From positions 33,992,001 to 34,056,000 of the forward strand of contig NC_133400.1 of assembly GCF_047511655.1 (NCBI RefSeq): DNA of 64,000 nt, given 5' to 3'. A program made the position numbers and the translations under genes. The DNA comes from Castor canadensis. Taxonomy: Eukaryota > Chordata > Mammalia > Rodentia > Castoridae. How positions within the stretch are numbered: the first letter of the stretch is position 1; every line of letters begins with the position of its first letter. The notes below the pieces were generated by a model. That model did no database searches. It was not told where the DNA came from and saw only the letters and a list, made by a program, of their open reading frames with translations. This document shows positions 53,800 through 64,000 of the stretch, one piece after another.

Positions 53800-54510
53800 T
53801 CTGTCTTTCTCTTTTGTGTGGGGTTCCCCACTACTGGCAGTTTGTGCTGGACCACTCTTCACTATGGGTCATCCTGTGCATCACAGGATGCTCTGCAGCT
53901 TCCCTGACCTCTACCAACTTCACGCCAGTCACCTCTTTCCCCCACTTTGCTGCCAAAAATGCCTCCTTATTGCAAATGTCCCAAGGGTGGGGAACAAAAC
54001 TGCCCCTAGTTAAGTATTTTAGTGTTTTCTAGTCTTTGGACATCTGTTGGATTTGGGTCTCCCCTGTAGGATTATTTGCTAAAGGACAAAGGTGACATTT
54101 TAATCAGTTCTCCCTGTATTGGAAAACTCTCGAGTGTTAGAACAGAAGAAGAACACAGATTCTAAGGGTTTTCAAGTGCTACGCATGTAACCATAGGGTT
54201 AAATGAGCTATATAGAAAGATCTACTAACCAATGGAACAAGCAGAACCTGGCTTGCTTGCTCGAGTCCCTTGCTTCGAGTAGGGAACGAGAACCTACTAG
54301 CTAGCTTCCTCTTGTCATTGGCTATGTCATTACCTTTTGTATTTCTCAGAGTTCTTACTGCTATTTGAAATGAACTTGCTTATTTTATATGCCTCAATTT
54401 GCCTTTGTTTTCAGTTGTTTGTCTCTCCTTCTAGAATGCAAAGTCCATGAAAACAAGGATTTTGCTTGCCACAGTGACAGTGTGGCACTTTAGCTAAATT
54501 TAAGGACCTT
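53800..54510. other. non-coding DNA, nothing recognised
   Basis: No supported feature. Confidence 0.4.
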
Positions 54511-54514
54511 GTTA

Positions 54515-54690
54515 TCAGATCGCTAGCATTCAAACCCAAGGTCTGCTGCTTATTAGCTGTGTTGACCTTGGGCAGTCACTTAGCCTAATTTTCCTACACT
54601 GTAAATAATAATAAGATTAGTTCCTATCTGATGGGAGTAAATAAGATAATACTTATCGCATAGATTCACTCCATAAACATAAGCTGTTAT
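54515..54690 (+). repeat. MIR SINE
   Basis: 'cattcaaacccaaggtctgc', 'tgcttattagctgtgttgacc', 'ttgggcagtcacttagcc', 'tacactgtaaataataataag' in sense MIR order. Confidence 0.75.
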
Positions 54691-54694
54691 TAGC

Positions 54695-56690
54695 CAATCC
54701 TTCCAGTTACAACAGCTAGAGTAGTGCCCACCTACAAGAAATATTAACAAAATGAAAGAATGAGTGAACACATTTTCTCATGTCTCTCATTTTAAATTTC
54801 TTCTATTGTAGTTGGTAATCTGCTATCTAGCAACTTTTTTTTTTTTGGTTTTCATTATAGCTGGGAAGCATCAGTCTAACCAAATGTTTGTCTTAAGCAA
54901 GGAATTGCAGTAATCACACATAAATATAAGGTCCAGGCTTGAATCCGATGTATTTCCATGAATGTTTCTCACTGACATCCCACTGGTGACATGTTTTCCC
55001 TTGGGAGTTTTCAGCCTCTGCAAGGACTTTACTGCTTTCTGAAACTCCAGTTGGTGCTGCCTCAGATGTCTTCCTGTCCTTATAGATTTGTAGAACCCCA
55101 TCAGTTTCCCAAATCAGGCACAGAGTAGAGAGGGATGAGGCTGTGGAGAGCCTGCGGTGGGGGTGGGGGTGTGCTTCTGGAAAGAAGGCAAGGATGCTGG
55201 TGCTCTCAGCATCCAAGTGGTAAATCACCATTTGTAAGAAATGCACTCAATCAGAGAAGAAAAAGAGATGTAATTATGTCGTTTATAATGAATTCTGAAG
55301 GAAACAAAGAATTTAAAAAAAAAACTCTGGAGACAAGCAAGGAGCTGAAGCCTCGTGGATGTCTGAGCTGCCCTGGAGAAGACGAATAGCTGATCAAACA
55401 TTTGTGCGGATCATAGGAGCCATCCTGGCCCCGAGGAATGCACAGGAGGAAGCCGGAGAACCCAGGAGTCGTGGCCAATGCAGCCTGACTTTTATTAAAG
55501 AAATTACACACGCCTTGCAGCTTCCACTCACATCAATAATATCAACTTTTGGACAAACGGCTCTCTCTGGGGGACAGATTCTGAGGCTGCCTCCTAGTCT
55601 TTTTCCTTTGAAGTATCCAAGAGCTTAAAGGCAAGGATCAATATCGGGGGCCTCTGGCCTTGGAGGGAGGGTCTTGAAAGGGTCCTGCTGGGGAGGTGGG
55701 CGAGAACAGCGACATCCACACACTCCTCTCAGGGTGACTGCTTCCATTTCCAGGGCTCAGGTCACAAACTGCCCACTGTGGGTGAGAATTCCCAGAAGCC
55801 TCTGCTGTCTCATAAGAGATGGTCACTATGCACTTGCAGCTCCTACACAGGCCATGCCCCCGGTCTCTCTCTTTTTAAGAATAAAAAAGTCTCTAAAATC
55901 GTGTCTATTTTATTTGTTATACTAGAAGAGATGGAAGACCATTAACTACCTTCTTTAAAACTTAATGAGAAGTAAATTTATTACTATCTTTTTATATTCC
56001 ATTTACCAGCATTTCCGAGTGTGTTGTGGTTTACAGCTGCTCCCCCGCCCCCCTATACCTGGGTATCAGAGCGCAGGCCCTGTGTGAACCCTACCCAGGC
56101 TTTTTATGTATTCCTTGCACCACCCACAGGAGATGAGTAATAGTCTTCTTATTTTATTGGATCCAGACTCTATGTCTTAACCTATGAGCTATTACGTTTT
56201 TGTGGTCAAGTGAGTTTGTAAAACTCAGAGTCAGTCAAGACTTTCTTACTATAGGAATTCTCAGCCTTTTAGTATACTTATGGCCTCAGAACTCTCCAAG
56301 AGGAAGACAAAATGAGTAGACTTTCCCAAACATATTTTCCTATGAAACACCCCACTCCCTGTGTGTGTCCAAAAATTAATGTTGTACAGGAACCTTGTTA
56401 GGGAGGGTAATGATCCTACAGAGACTCAGAATGGTCACTTGCAAATTAGTCACGATGCCACCAAGCTGATCATTGTTTGTTTTTATGTAAAAAAGGATTT
56501 ATTATATTCATAAAAACCACTTTCAAAATTGCACATATCCGAACTGAAAACTTGACAGGGAGCTGGGTTTACAGCATGCTGGGTACCAAGTCTCAGGAAT
56601 GCTTTGGTAGACTTTTGACCGTTTGTGAAAGTTCTCACCAAGCTTTCTTTTTACCTTGGAGGAAATTTCCCAACCTGTAGGCTCTTCCAG
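54695..56690. other. non-coding DNA, nothing recognised
   Basis: Open frames of 83-110 codons (for example 54,914-55,246 minus) lack domains. T run at 54,835-54,847. Confidence 0.4.
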
Positions 56691-56694
56691 CAGA

Positions 56695-56955
56695 ACTTCT
56701 ACAGCCTACCTTATAGCAGGTAGGTTGCAAATTGTAGCCCAAAAAGCTAAAGCCAGCCCACCACCTGTTTTTTTATAAATAAGGTTTTATGGGAACACAG
56801 CCATGGTCATTCATTTGCATATGTTTATGGCTGCCTTCACATTACAAAAGCAGGATTAGGTAATTGTGACAGAGACCGTATGGTCCACAAAGCCCAAAAT
56901 ATTTAGTATTTGGCTCTTTATGGAAAAAGTTAGCCAACTCCTGCCTTAGAATGAC
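56695..56955 (+). repeat. old DNA-transposon-like interspersed repeat
   Basis: 'gttgcaaattgtagccc', 'ccagcccaccacctg', 'ataaataaggttttatgggaac', 'cagagaccgtatggtccac', 'aaagcccaaaatatttagt' is a widespread mammalian repeat with a partial antisense copy at 47,440-47,520. Confidence 0.55.
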
Positions 56956-57309
56956 AATTTGCAATGGCCATAGAACCTGGTCACAATACAAAGTTTTTCC
57001 AGTAAGATCATAGATTTAATTTGAAGCTAGCTACATCATGATAGACCCAGTTTTTATGTTCAGACATCTTACGTGATATCTTTCCGCCAGTGAAAAAAAG
57101 GGAAAGACACCAGCATTCGTTGAGGTTAGTACTTAGAAAGGTGTATATATTATCACATTTGCAACCATCTAAATAAGCAGACATACCATTTTATGGAGAA
57201 AAAAAAATCCAAAGAATTAAAGTCATTTGATTAACATCACAAAGTGAAGGGTTTGCAGCTCAAACTCTGCTTCAAAGGTGGGCACTGATACCACGGAATT
57301 GTTCAGAAT

Positions 57310-57540
57310 GCAGACTCTGGAGTGACCAAACCTAGGCTCAAATTCTAGCTCCATCGTGGACTAGTTTTGTGACTGGGGCAGGCAACTTGACTTTGTACTT
57401 CAGCTTCCTCACCTGTGAAAAGAGAAGGGCAACAATCTTTTGCTCATACAATTGTTATGAGGACAAAATGAGTGCTTTCACATAAAACTCTTTAGAGTGA
57501 TGACTGGCAAATTAAAGGCATGGAGCCAGTGTGAGTTTTA
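57310..57540 (+). repeat. MIR SINE, nearly full length
   Basis: 'gcagactctggagtgacc', 'aggctcaaattctagctcc', 'ttttgtgactggggcaggc', 'ttcagcttcctcacctgtg', 'caattgttatgaggac' in sense MIR order. Confidence 0.8.
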
Positions 57541-57544
57541 CTGT

Positions 57545-60500
57545 TTTAATAGAGGGGGCAAGGAAGGATTGACAGTTATGTCTAACCTGCCTCCAATAAG
57601 TTGGGAGTTGGGGTGGTACATTTGTCTTTTCACCTAAATGGTGAACTCCTTAAAAGCAGGGGTGCATTCTCCTGTGTCTTACCTACCTCCAAGTGCTTCA
57701 GACAACATTTTCCCTCAGACTAGCTAGTTGAAGGCAGAATAAGGAGAGAGATTTGTTAGGGAAGTGAAATCTTAAGCACTCTAAGTCTTTGGCAGAGTGA
57801 CTGAAATGGGGAGCAGGGTCAGCAACAGTGACTGACTTTGGCTTCAGCTCCAGAAGACTGGGCTTTTGTTTGATATTTCAATTACCTGCCATCCCATGCC
57901 TAGAACTACAAAACAGCAGCTATTTATCATCACTGAGGCACCACGGGATGACTGGGCTCAGCTGGACAGTTCTTCTGATTGCAGCTCTAGTCCTCTGGGG
58001 TTGTTTCAATGCTGCTAGGACAGCCAAGATGGCTCTCTTACATGTTGGCAGTTCACGTGGCTGTGGGCTGGGTGTCCATTTGGGCTGTTGACCAGACCAC
58101 CTTGGCTCACTTCCATGTGATTGTGGAAATGGTCTCTCTATTTGGCATGGACTTCTGATAGTGCAGCCACTGGGGTGTAGGAGGGAGAGCTCTTGGTATC
58201 AAAACTCTGCACTTTGAAGTCCCAGAATCATTTCTCTGCTTCCTGTGAGTCAAAACAGATCGCAGAGCAACCCAAAGTCAAGGAGGAGAGGAAACTGGCT
58301 GCCTTTGGATGGCACCGAATCTGTGACCTGAACTTCCAGGACACTTGCCTCACTTTAGCCTGGAGCTGGTCAGCTACAGGCAACATCCTCCTCCCCAGGT
58401 GAATGGCTGCCAACCCTCTGTCTTCCAGGTGACCCAGAGCTCAACTCTCCCTGGTCATCCCACTGTGCAACAATGGAAGTCTGTTCTATAAGGCCTGGAA
58501 GTTTCCTCCCTCTCTGTGCTTTTGCATCCTGGTTCCTAAAGAAACTCCAACCTGGCTTTCATTTCTCTTTCTACCCGGATAATTCACACTTGCCATTCTT
58601 GTCCTAGTTTAGGGGCACATCCTCCAGGAAGCCCTCATCCCACTTTACACCCATCTCACTTTTCCAGAACTCCCCATCTTAACCTGCATTGTGATTCGAT
58701 CTGCCCCATCTTAACCTGCCCACCCAACCATTGTATTTCTCCTGAGTCATTGCTGGCTGCTCACTTTACTGCTTGTTTTCATTAAGCAGAAGTTTCCATG
58801 TGCTTCATTTCATGCTATGCCCTCAGTGGGTGCTCAAGAAATGAAATCTCTCCACTGTTTCCTACTGTCCTGGTCTCAGAAATTGTACCATCAAGAATGC
58901 AAAATATTGGGGTCAGAAGAAGAAAAGACAAGAGGAAGCCAAGAGGGATGGCCTGTGGTCCTAGGCAGAGAGGAATGGAGAGAGGCTAAGACCAAGATGG
59001 CGGGCACAAGGGGCAGCTTTGCTGAGCCATGAGTCCTGGTATCATTCGTTTGATGTCGGGCACCTGCAGCTGTCCCAATGCCTTCCCAAGATGTGGTAAA
59101 GACTTAAATCTCAATAAATGTTTTATTCACATCCAAGAACACCTTATGCCTTAGCATGGCTCCGAGACTCTGACTGGGAAGGAGAGAGGGACATGCTGAG
59201 AAGGTCACATCTTTGGGCTCCCCTGAAAATTGTTCTTCTAAAGCAAACACATGTGAGTTTATAAAGGCAGGTTCATAAAATGAAATCAGAGGGAAAGCAG
59301 TGAATCTAATAATGCCCCAATCCCTTACACTTTTCTAGAGGCACCTGGGGTCTGATGCCTAGACAGGTTTGGTGGGCCCCAGATGATCACTGGCCTCCAA
59401 GCTGAACTTGTTTGGTCGCTGTAGTTCCTCTGCTGGCCTGTAACTACAAATCTGTGCAGAGGACTGTTTATCCATAATAAGCAGCACCTGGCTGGACAGC
59501 AGCCTTCACCTTCTGGCCTTGCAGACAGAACCCAGGCTGTGTTCTGAGGGGCAGGTTCAAAGTGATCTCTTTCCAGTTGTCAAAAATCTATGACTTTTCT
59601 CTGTATCTTACTTGTCCCCACTTCTTCCTTCCTAAGAGTGCTGTCAACATCCACAGTTCATAGCATCAGCCCTTCACCTCTTCTGCCAAAGAATAATCAT
59701 ATGATCCCTGCCCCCTACCCATGGCTTCCAAGAACCTAGAGTAGAAAAGAGCAAAAGTAGATGTCTTCCTCAGCCCTCTCCTGGCACAGTGCTCACACGC
59801 CAACATTTGTCACATGCAAAAGAACGAGCCACTTCCAACATGATAGATTTCACATCAGTCCTACTGACTTGGGCTTACTAATTGCCTGATAGTGTTTTCT
59901 TTGTTAAGCTTCACTGTGACCCTCACACTTTTTGTTGAATTGACAGTAGAAATATTCCACAGCCAACAACCCAAGAACTGCCCAATGCATGACTGCCCTC
60001 ATCTTTCCTGATGAGGCAGGTGCCATTGTTCAGGTCCCAGAGCATCCCAGCCCCTGAAACGAAGCTCTGCAGAGAGCTTTGCAGAGCTGCCATGAAAGTG
60101 AGTGAGGTACAGCTGTGTGTTGTAAACAGTGGTCCTGTGAAGCTCCATCTTGAATCCAGGACTTTGGCTGGGCAAGATGCAGGGGACCCCGTGAGACTGT
60201 CATCAAATGCTCTAGTGATGAGTGGGATGAGAAGAAGCAGGCCCAGGTCTTGAGCCCCATCCCACACCATGCTTTTTAGACTCTGAGCTTTCCGCGCTCT
60301 CTGAGGCCCTTTGGTGGAGGCATCGTTGGCTTTAGCTGGTCAAGCCCAGCTGTCAAGTAATATCCAGGGAAAAAGGGGCAACCTGGACATCCTCGGCTGG
60401 TTAGAATACAGGGGCTGTCTGCCCTGGGAGGCAGGGACAAAGCGAGTCACAGGGAGGTCTCCTTGCTCTAATTTTCACCCCTCCACCACCAGCAACGAGA

Positions 60501-60950
60501 CGGAGCTCTCTTATCAGCTGGAGAACTCAACCAGCCAGGCAGGGTCGCATACCACACGGTGGCTGGACCTGGCTCTGCTGTCTGGCCAAGAACAGGCTGG
60601 TCTTTGTTCCTGTGTGACTGGGGGTGCTGCCTGGGGATGGAGGATCCAGGGTGCGTGCAATTATAGGATTTTAAAAAAGGTATAGAAATTGTATCTCCCA
60701 TCTTGGATCATGCGAAAATAAATGGAAGAAAGTATAATGTTGAAAGAGAGGCAAGTTGGGTTATTTTTATTGCCAGCAACTCATCCTCCCAAAAGTGACC
60801 CTATGAATTCATGTGCTCCCTGCTGTTGCAGGGGCCACAGCTGTTATCAAAACAATGCACTTAATTTTTCAAACCAACTTTTCTTCCTCATAATGTCTTA
60901 TCCCCTAGGGACTCATAATCCCAGTCTTGGAGTTTAAAGAATCCTTATAG
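57545..60950. other. non-coding DNA, mostly unassigned
   Basis: 57,950-58,400 resembles an old interspersed repeat I cannot name ('gctgctaggacagccaagatgg'). Open frames up to 124 codons (60,311-60,685 plus) show no domain. No gene supported. Confidence 0.35.
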
Positions 60951-60956
60951 ATCTTT

Positions 60957-61208
60957 TATCCATCCATCCATCTATTCACCATCCATGTACCCATTCACAC
61001 ATCCTTCCACCCACCCATTCATCCATCCATCCATCCAACCATCCATCCATCCATCCATCTATCCATCCATCCATTCATCCTTCTACTTACCCATCCACCC
61101 ATCTACCTATCCATCCATATACACACTCGTTTATCCACCCACCCCTCATCCATACACTCCTCCATTCATCTACTTATCCATCCACCCCATCCATCCATTC
61201 ATTCTCCC
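60957..61208. repeat. (CCAT)n tetranucleotide tract
   Basis: About 250 bp of CCAT/CCAC/TCAT units, with the purest stretch at 61,019-61,078. The [12 protein letters not shown] open frame across it is an artefact. Confidence 0.95.
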
Positions 61209-61380
61209 AACGTTTATTGAGCACCTACTATGTACCAACTCCATGGTGAACAAGAGTAACAAGGTCCCTGCTCTCAAAGAGCTGAAATGTATTGGAAGAG
61301 ATGGTCAGCAAAGAAGTAATGAAATAAATGAAATAATTACAAGATAGTGGTAAGTACCCAAGAGGAGAAAACCTGAGACA
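61205..61380 (+). repeat. old interspersed repeat (unassigned)
   Basis: 'gtttattgagcacctactatg', 'ctccatggtgaacaagagtaa', 'caaggtccctgctctcaaag', 'agataatgg'-like ending. Same ancient family as at 45,510-45,925. Confidence 0.5.
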
Positions 61381-61384
61381 ATAA

Positions 61385-62935
61385 GCAGAGAGTCCTGGGG
61401 TGATCAGGAAAGGTCTCTCCCAGGAAGTAGCATTTAGGGCAAATGCTAAATGACAAGGAATCAATTCCAGGGGGCGGTGTAAAGAGCATCCTAGGTATAG
61501 AGAACAGAAAGTATTAGGTGGCTTTCAGAAGTAGACACAGCCTAGTGGGTTTGATAGGCAGAAAGAAAGCCAGCGAGGCTGACGCAGAGTAAGCTGTGTA
61601 AAATCCACTTGTTCAAATGAAAAATGACACAAAGTCTAATATAAAATAACCCAGAGCAGAGGGATTCAGATAAAGTCAGTTAAACCCTGTGGTAGTACTG
61701 AACTGCTGGCAGTGTTCAGATCTTCCCTGTAATGCTCAGTTTTTCTTTGAGCTCTTTTGCAATGCTAAATCACTGTGTCTAAAATGGGTCAAGTTCTTGG
61801 GCAGGCACCTTGGGACAGAGTCTATCTCGAGGGGACAGGTGTTGGGGCAAGCAGGGCTTTCCCTGGGTGACAGCTTCTTGAACAAAAGTCCTGCATGTCG
61901 GCCAAACAGCATTACACTGGGGTTCCTCCCTCCCGGCTGCTGCAGGATTATCCCAGCCGCTCGTTACTGAACGGCATAGAGGACGTATTTCAAACCAGGA
62001 GACTTTGAAGTATGTGTTCTCTTAAGGCTTAACAATGTCAAGCTTCATAACCCAAGAACTGGCTTGCTAGCTTCCTACTTTAAATTGCTCATAATTTGAA
62101 ACATGCAAACATTTCCACTTTATCAAGCAGGGCTACTAAACATATTATTGCTGAAACCTGCATGTTTTATGGTCTCCATACAGCAGAGAGCTGAATTTTA
62201 TTAAAATAGACTGTTAAGAGGCTCAACTCATTATGGAATCTTCAGGGCCCCAGAATGACAGAGTTTTGTTTATTCTAAGTGCAGAAAAAAAGAGTTGGGA
62301 AGAGGGCTAGGATGACTTCTGAGTGTGTGTGTGTGCGAGCATCCATGCTTGGAGGAGAGGTGGGTAAAAAGCAAAGACCACCAACAGTCTCAGCCCCGGC
62401 CCTTACGGCCCCTCCCTCTCCACTTTGCTATCAGTCTCCTGCCCAAGGCCCAGCATTTGTTTGTGGGTCTGTGAATCCGTTAGTTATGACAGAGTTGGGT
62501 CTGGCTTGAAGACAACTGGAATTCAGCAAAGAAGGATGATTCTTTACTTGTGGGGGATGTGGAAAGAAGGCTCAGAGCCTCCACGTGGAGGGCAAGCTTA
62601 TCAAGGATGTTAAAAATGAGACCTAATGAACACCCTAACTGTGCACGAAGGTTTTGAGAGGAGGCTGATGATGCCAGTGCAGGTCAGGTTGTATGGGTCC
62701 TTTTAGTTGTTCCTGGGTGATGACGGTATGTGGGCAGTATTTAATGACATTAAAGATGAGACCATTCCTCTGTGTTCAGGCAGCCACCTTTGTTCATGGA
62801 GAGGTGCTGAGCTGCTATATCTCACTGCACGGCTAGTTCCCTATAGATACCAGCCCTCTCTGAGATCATATGGGGTGGCAGAGAGAACCAGCTGTCCCTG
62901 CATCCCAACTGAACCTACAGGTAGAAGCTACCGCT
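61385..62935. other. non-coding DNA, CNE-like in part
   Basis: 61,880-62,270 is repeat-free and flagged as a possible conserved element. A short (TG)n sits at 62,321-62,334. No gene supported. Confidence 0.35.
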
Positions 62936-62939
62936 AGAC

Positions 62940-63120
62940 ACCACCTGGCAGCAATTGCATGTGAGACCACAAGTGAGACCAGCTGAAGAACCTCCCAGCT
63001 GAGCCCAGTCAAGCCACAGAAACATGGAAGACAATGAGTGGTTGCTGCTTCAAGTCACTAAGGTTCAGGTTTGTTGGTTATTTTACAATTGATAACCAAT
63101 AAACCATATTTCATTTACTT
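62940..63120 (+). repeat. MaLR-like LTR 3' part
   Basis: 'gaagaacctcccagctgagc', 'ccagtcaagccacag', 'ggttgctgcttcaagtcac', 'aaccaataaacc' recalls the 3' part of MLT-type LTRs. Confidence 0.5.
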
Positions 63121-63279
63121 CCTCCTGTTGGGGGCTTTGGGAAAAGAAGTTCTTCTAGAGCATGTAAAGACATCTTGCAGCTCAGCATAATGATGATGGA
63201 AATGATGACAGCTGTCTTGTGTGGAGCACACAGAATGCATTAATGCCAAATGCAAAAGGGTGTGAGGCTGCCAGTTCCA

Positions 63280-63490
63280 TCTCTTGCTCTCTCTCCCTTC
63301 CCATTTCTCCCCCTCTCTGTCTCTCCTTCTCTCCCACTTACTCCCCCATTTCACCATGAGATGATGCAGAACTAAGACCCTTACCTAGTGCTGGACCCTT
63401 TCCCTTGCACTTCCCGACCTCCAGAACTGTGAGCCAAACAAATTGTGTTTATTACAAATTACTCAGTTTCAAGTATTGGGTTTTATAAGA
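63280..63490 (+). repeat. MST/MLT1-type LTR 3' part
   Basis: 'gacctccagaactgtgagcc', 'aaacaaattgtgtttattac', 'aaattactcagtttcaagta' is the sense 3' end of a MaLR LTR, preceded by a CT-rich block. Confidence 0.7.
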
Positions 63491-63858
63491 ACAATGTGGA
63501 CAAGGACAATTTTATACCACTGATGTCAACACAAAGCCTTATCCATGGGAAGTGCTCATGTTCAGTGTTATCTTGCACAAATGACACAGCAACTCCTCTG
63601 GCATTGCCCTTCATGTGCATTTATTAAGTATCACCTGATGGTCAAGAACTATGCTAGAGTCTAGATGTCTCCAGAACCTGGCACGAAGCCCTCTCCTCTT
63701 CCCTCTCCCTGTGGAGAGGCTTTGGTGAGTCTTGCCCAGTCATCCTGCAGTTGCCAGTGAGTTCCTTTAATCTCTGCAGCCACAGCACCTGAAGCCTCAT
63801 CTGATCCTGCCCAAGAGAAAAGGGTTTATGAATGGAATAACAAGGGTTGCGTGGACAA

Positions 63859-64000
63859 ATGGATGAGTGGGTGGGCAGATGGGTGGATGGATGGATGGGA
63901 TGAATAGATAGATGGATGAATGGGTGAATAGGTAGATGGGTAGATAGATGAAGGATGGATGAATGGATGATGGATGGATGGATGGGTGGATGGGTAGATG
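63859..64000. repeat. (GGAT)n tetranucleotide tract, runs off the window
   Basis: GGAT/GGTG/GATA units continue to the last base, so the tract extends beyond the window. Confidence 0.95.

Noticed and set aside
53470..54013. YLSI-repeat open frame of 177 codons
   Set aside because: It is the translation of the (ATCT)n tract.
60985..61347. HPSI-repeat open frame of 120 codons
   Set aside because: It is the translation of the (CCAT)n tract.
53490..64000. Possible CRISPR-like arrays in the tetranucleotide tracts
   Set aside because: Units are 4 bp with no spacers, and the genome is eukaryotic.

Overview
This window is vertebrate, almost certainly mammalian, genomic DNA. It is rich in retroelements and I found no host protein-coding exon that I can support. 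MIR and MaLR-type (MLT1/MST) fossils point to a placental mammal. SINEs that join a B1/Alu-like 7SL monomer to an ID-like, tRNA-derived monomer point to a rodent outside the mouse/rat group. A castorid or another castorimorph/sciurid-type lineage is my best guess, and it is a weak one.

Layout. 1-8.0 kb: non-coding DNA with MIR, MLT1-like, SINE and LINE fossils. 8.0-13.4 kb: a long, degenerate sense-strand LINE-1 carrying at least two younger SINEs. 14,303-22,938: a structurally complete endogenous gammaretrovirus (ERV1 class) on the minus strand. 23-64 kb: intergenic or intronic DNA with further SINEs, MIRs, MaLR LTR remnants, L1 pieces and several microsatellites, including an (ATCT)n tract, a (CCAT)n tract, and a (GGAT)n tract that runs off the right edge.

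The provirus is the centrepiece. It has paired LTRs of 407 and 389 bp that differ at four bases plus one 18-bp repeat unit. It is flanked by a 4-bp target-site duplication (AAAC). It has a primer-binding site matching tRNA-Gln over 18 of 18 bases, a polypurine tract, and gag, pro-pol and env in the canonical order. Gag (566 codons) and Env (735 codons) are open from end to end. Pro-pol shares the gag frame behind a UGA stop. That stop is followed by an 8-nt spacer and a sequence that can fold into an H-type pseudoknot, the layout of a gammaretroviral readthrough signal. The only coding lesion I see is one in-frame TGA at the start of reverse transcriptase. The reading frame upstream of the gag ATG is also open and encodes a hydrophobic segment just before Gag, as expected for a glycosylated-Gag leader. 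Env carries an unusually long N-terminal extension before its signal sequence.

How the parts work together. The LTR drives a genomic RNA primed by tRNA-Gln. Gag forms particles, and readthrough delivers protease, RT/RNase H and integrase. Env, expected from a spliced RNA, would supply receptor binding and fusion. In this copy full-length Pol cannot be made without reading through a second stop, so autonomous replication looks blocked, while Gag and Env remain potentially expressible.

Repeat family names are recalled from consensus features rather than from a search, so boundaries of old repeats are approximate.
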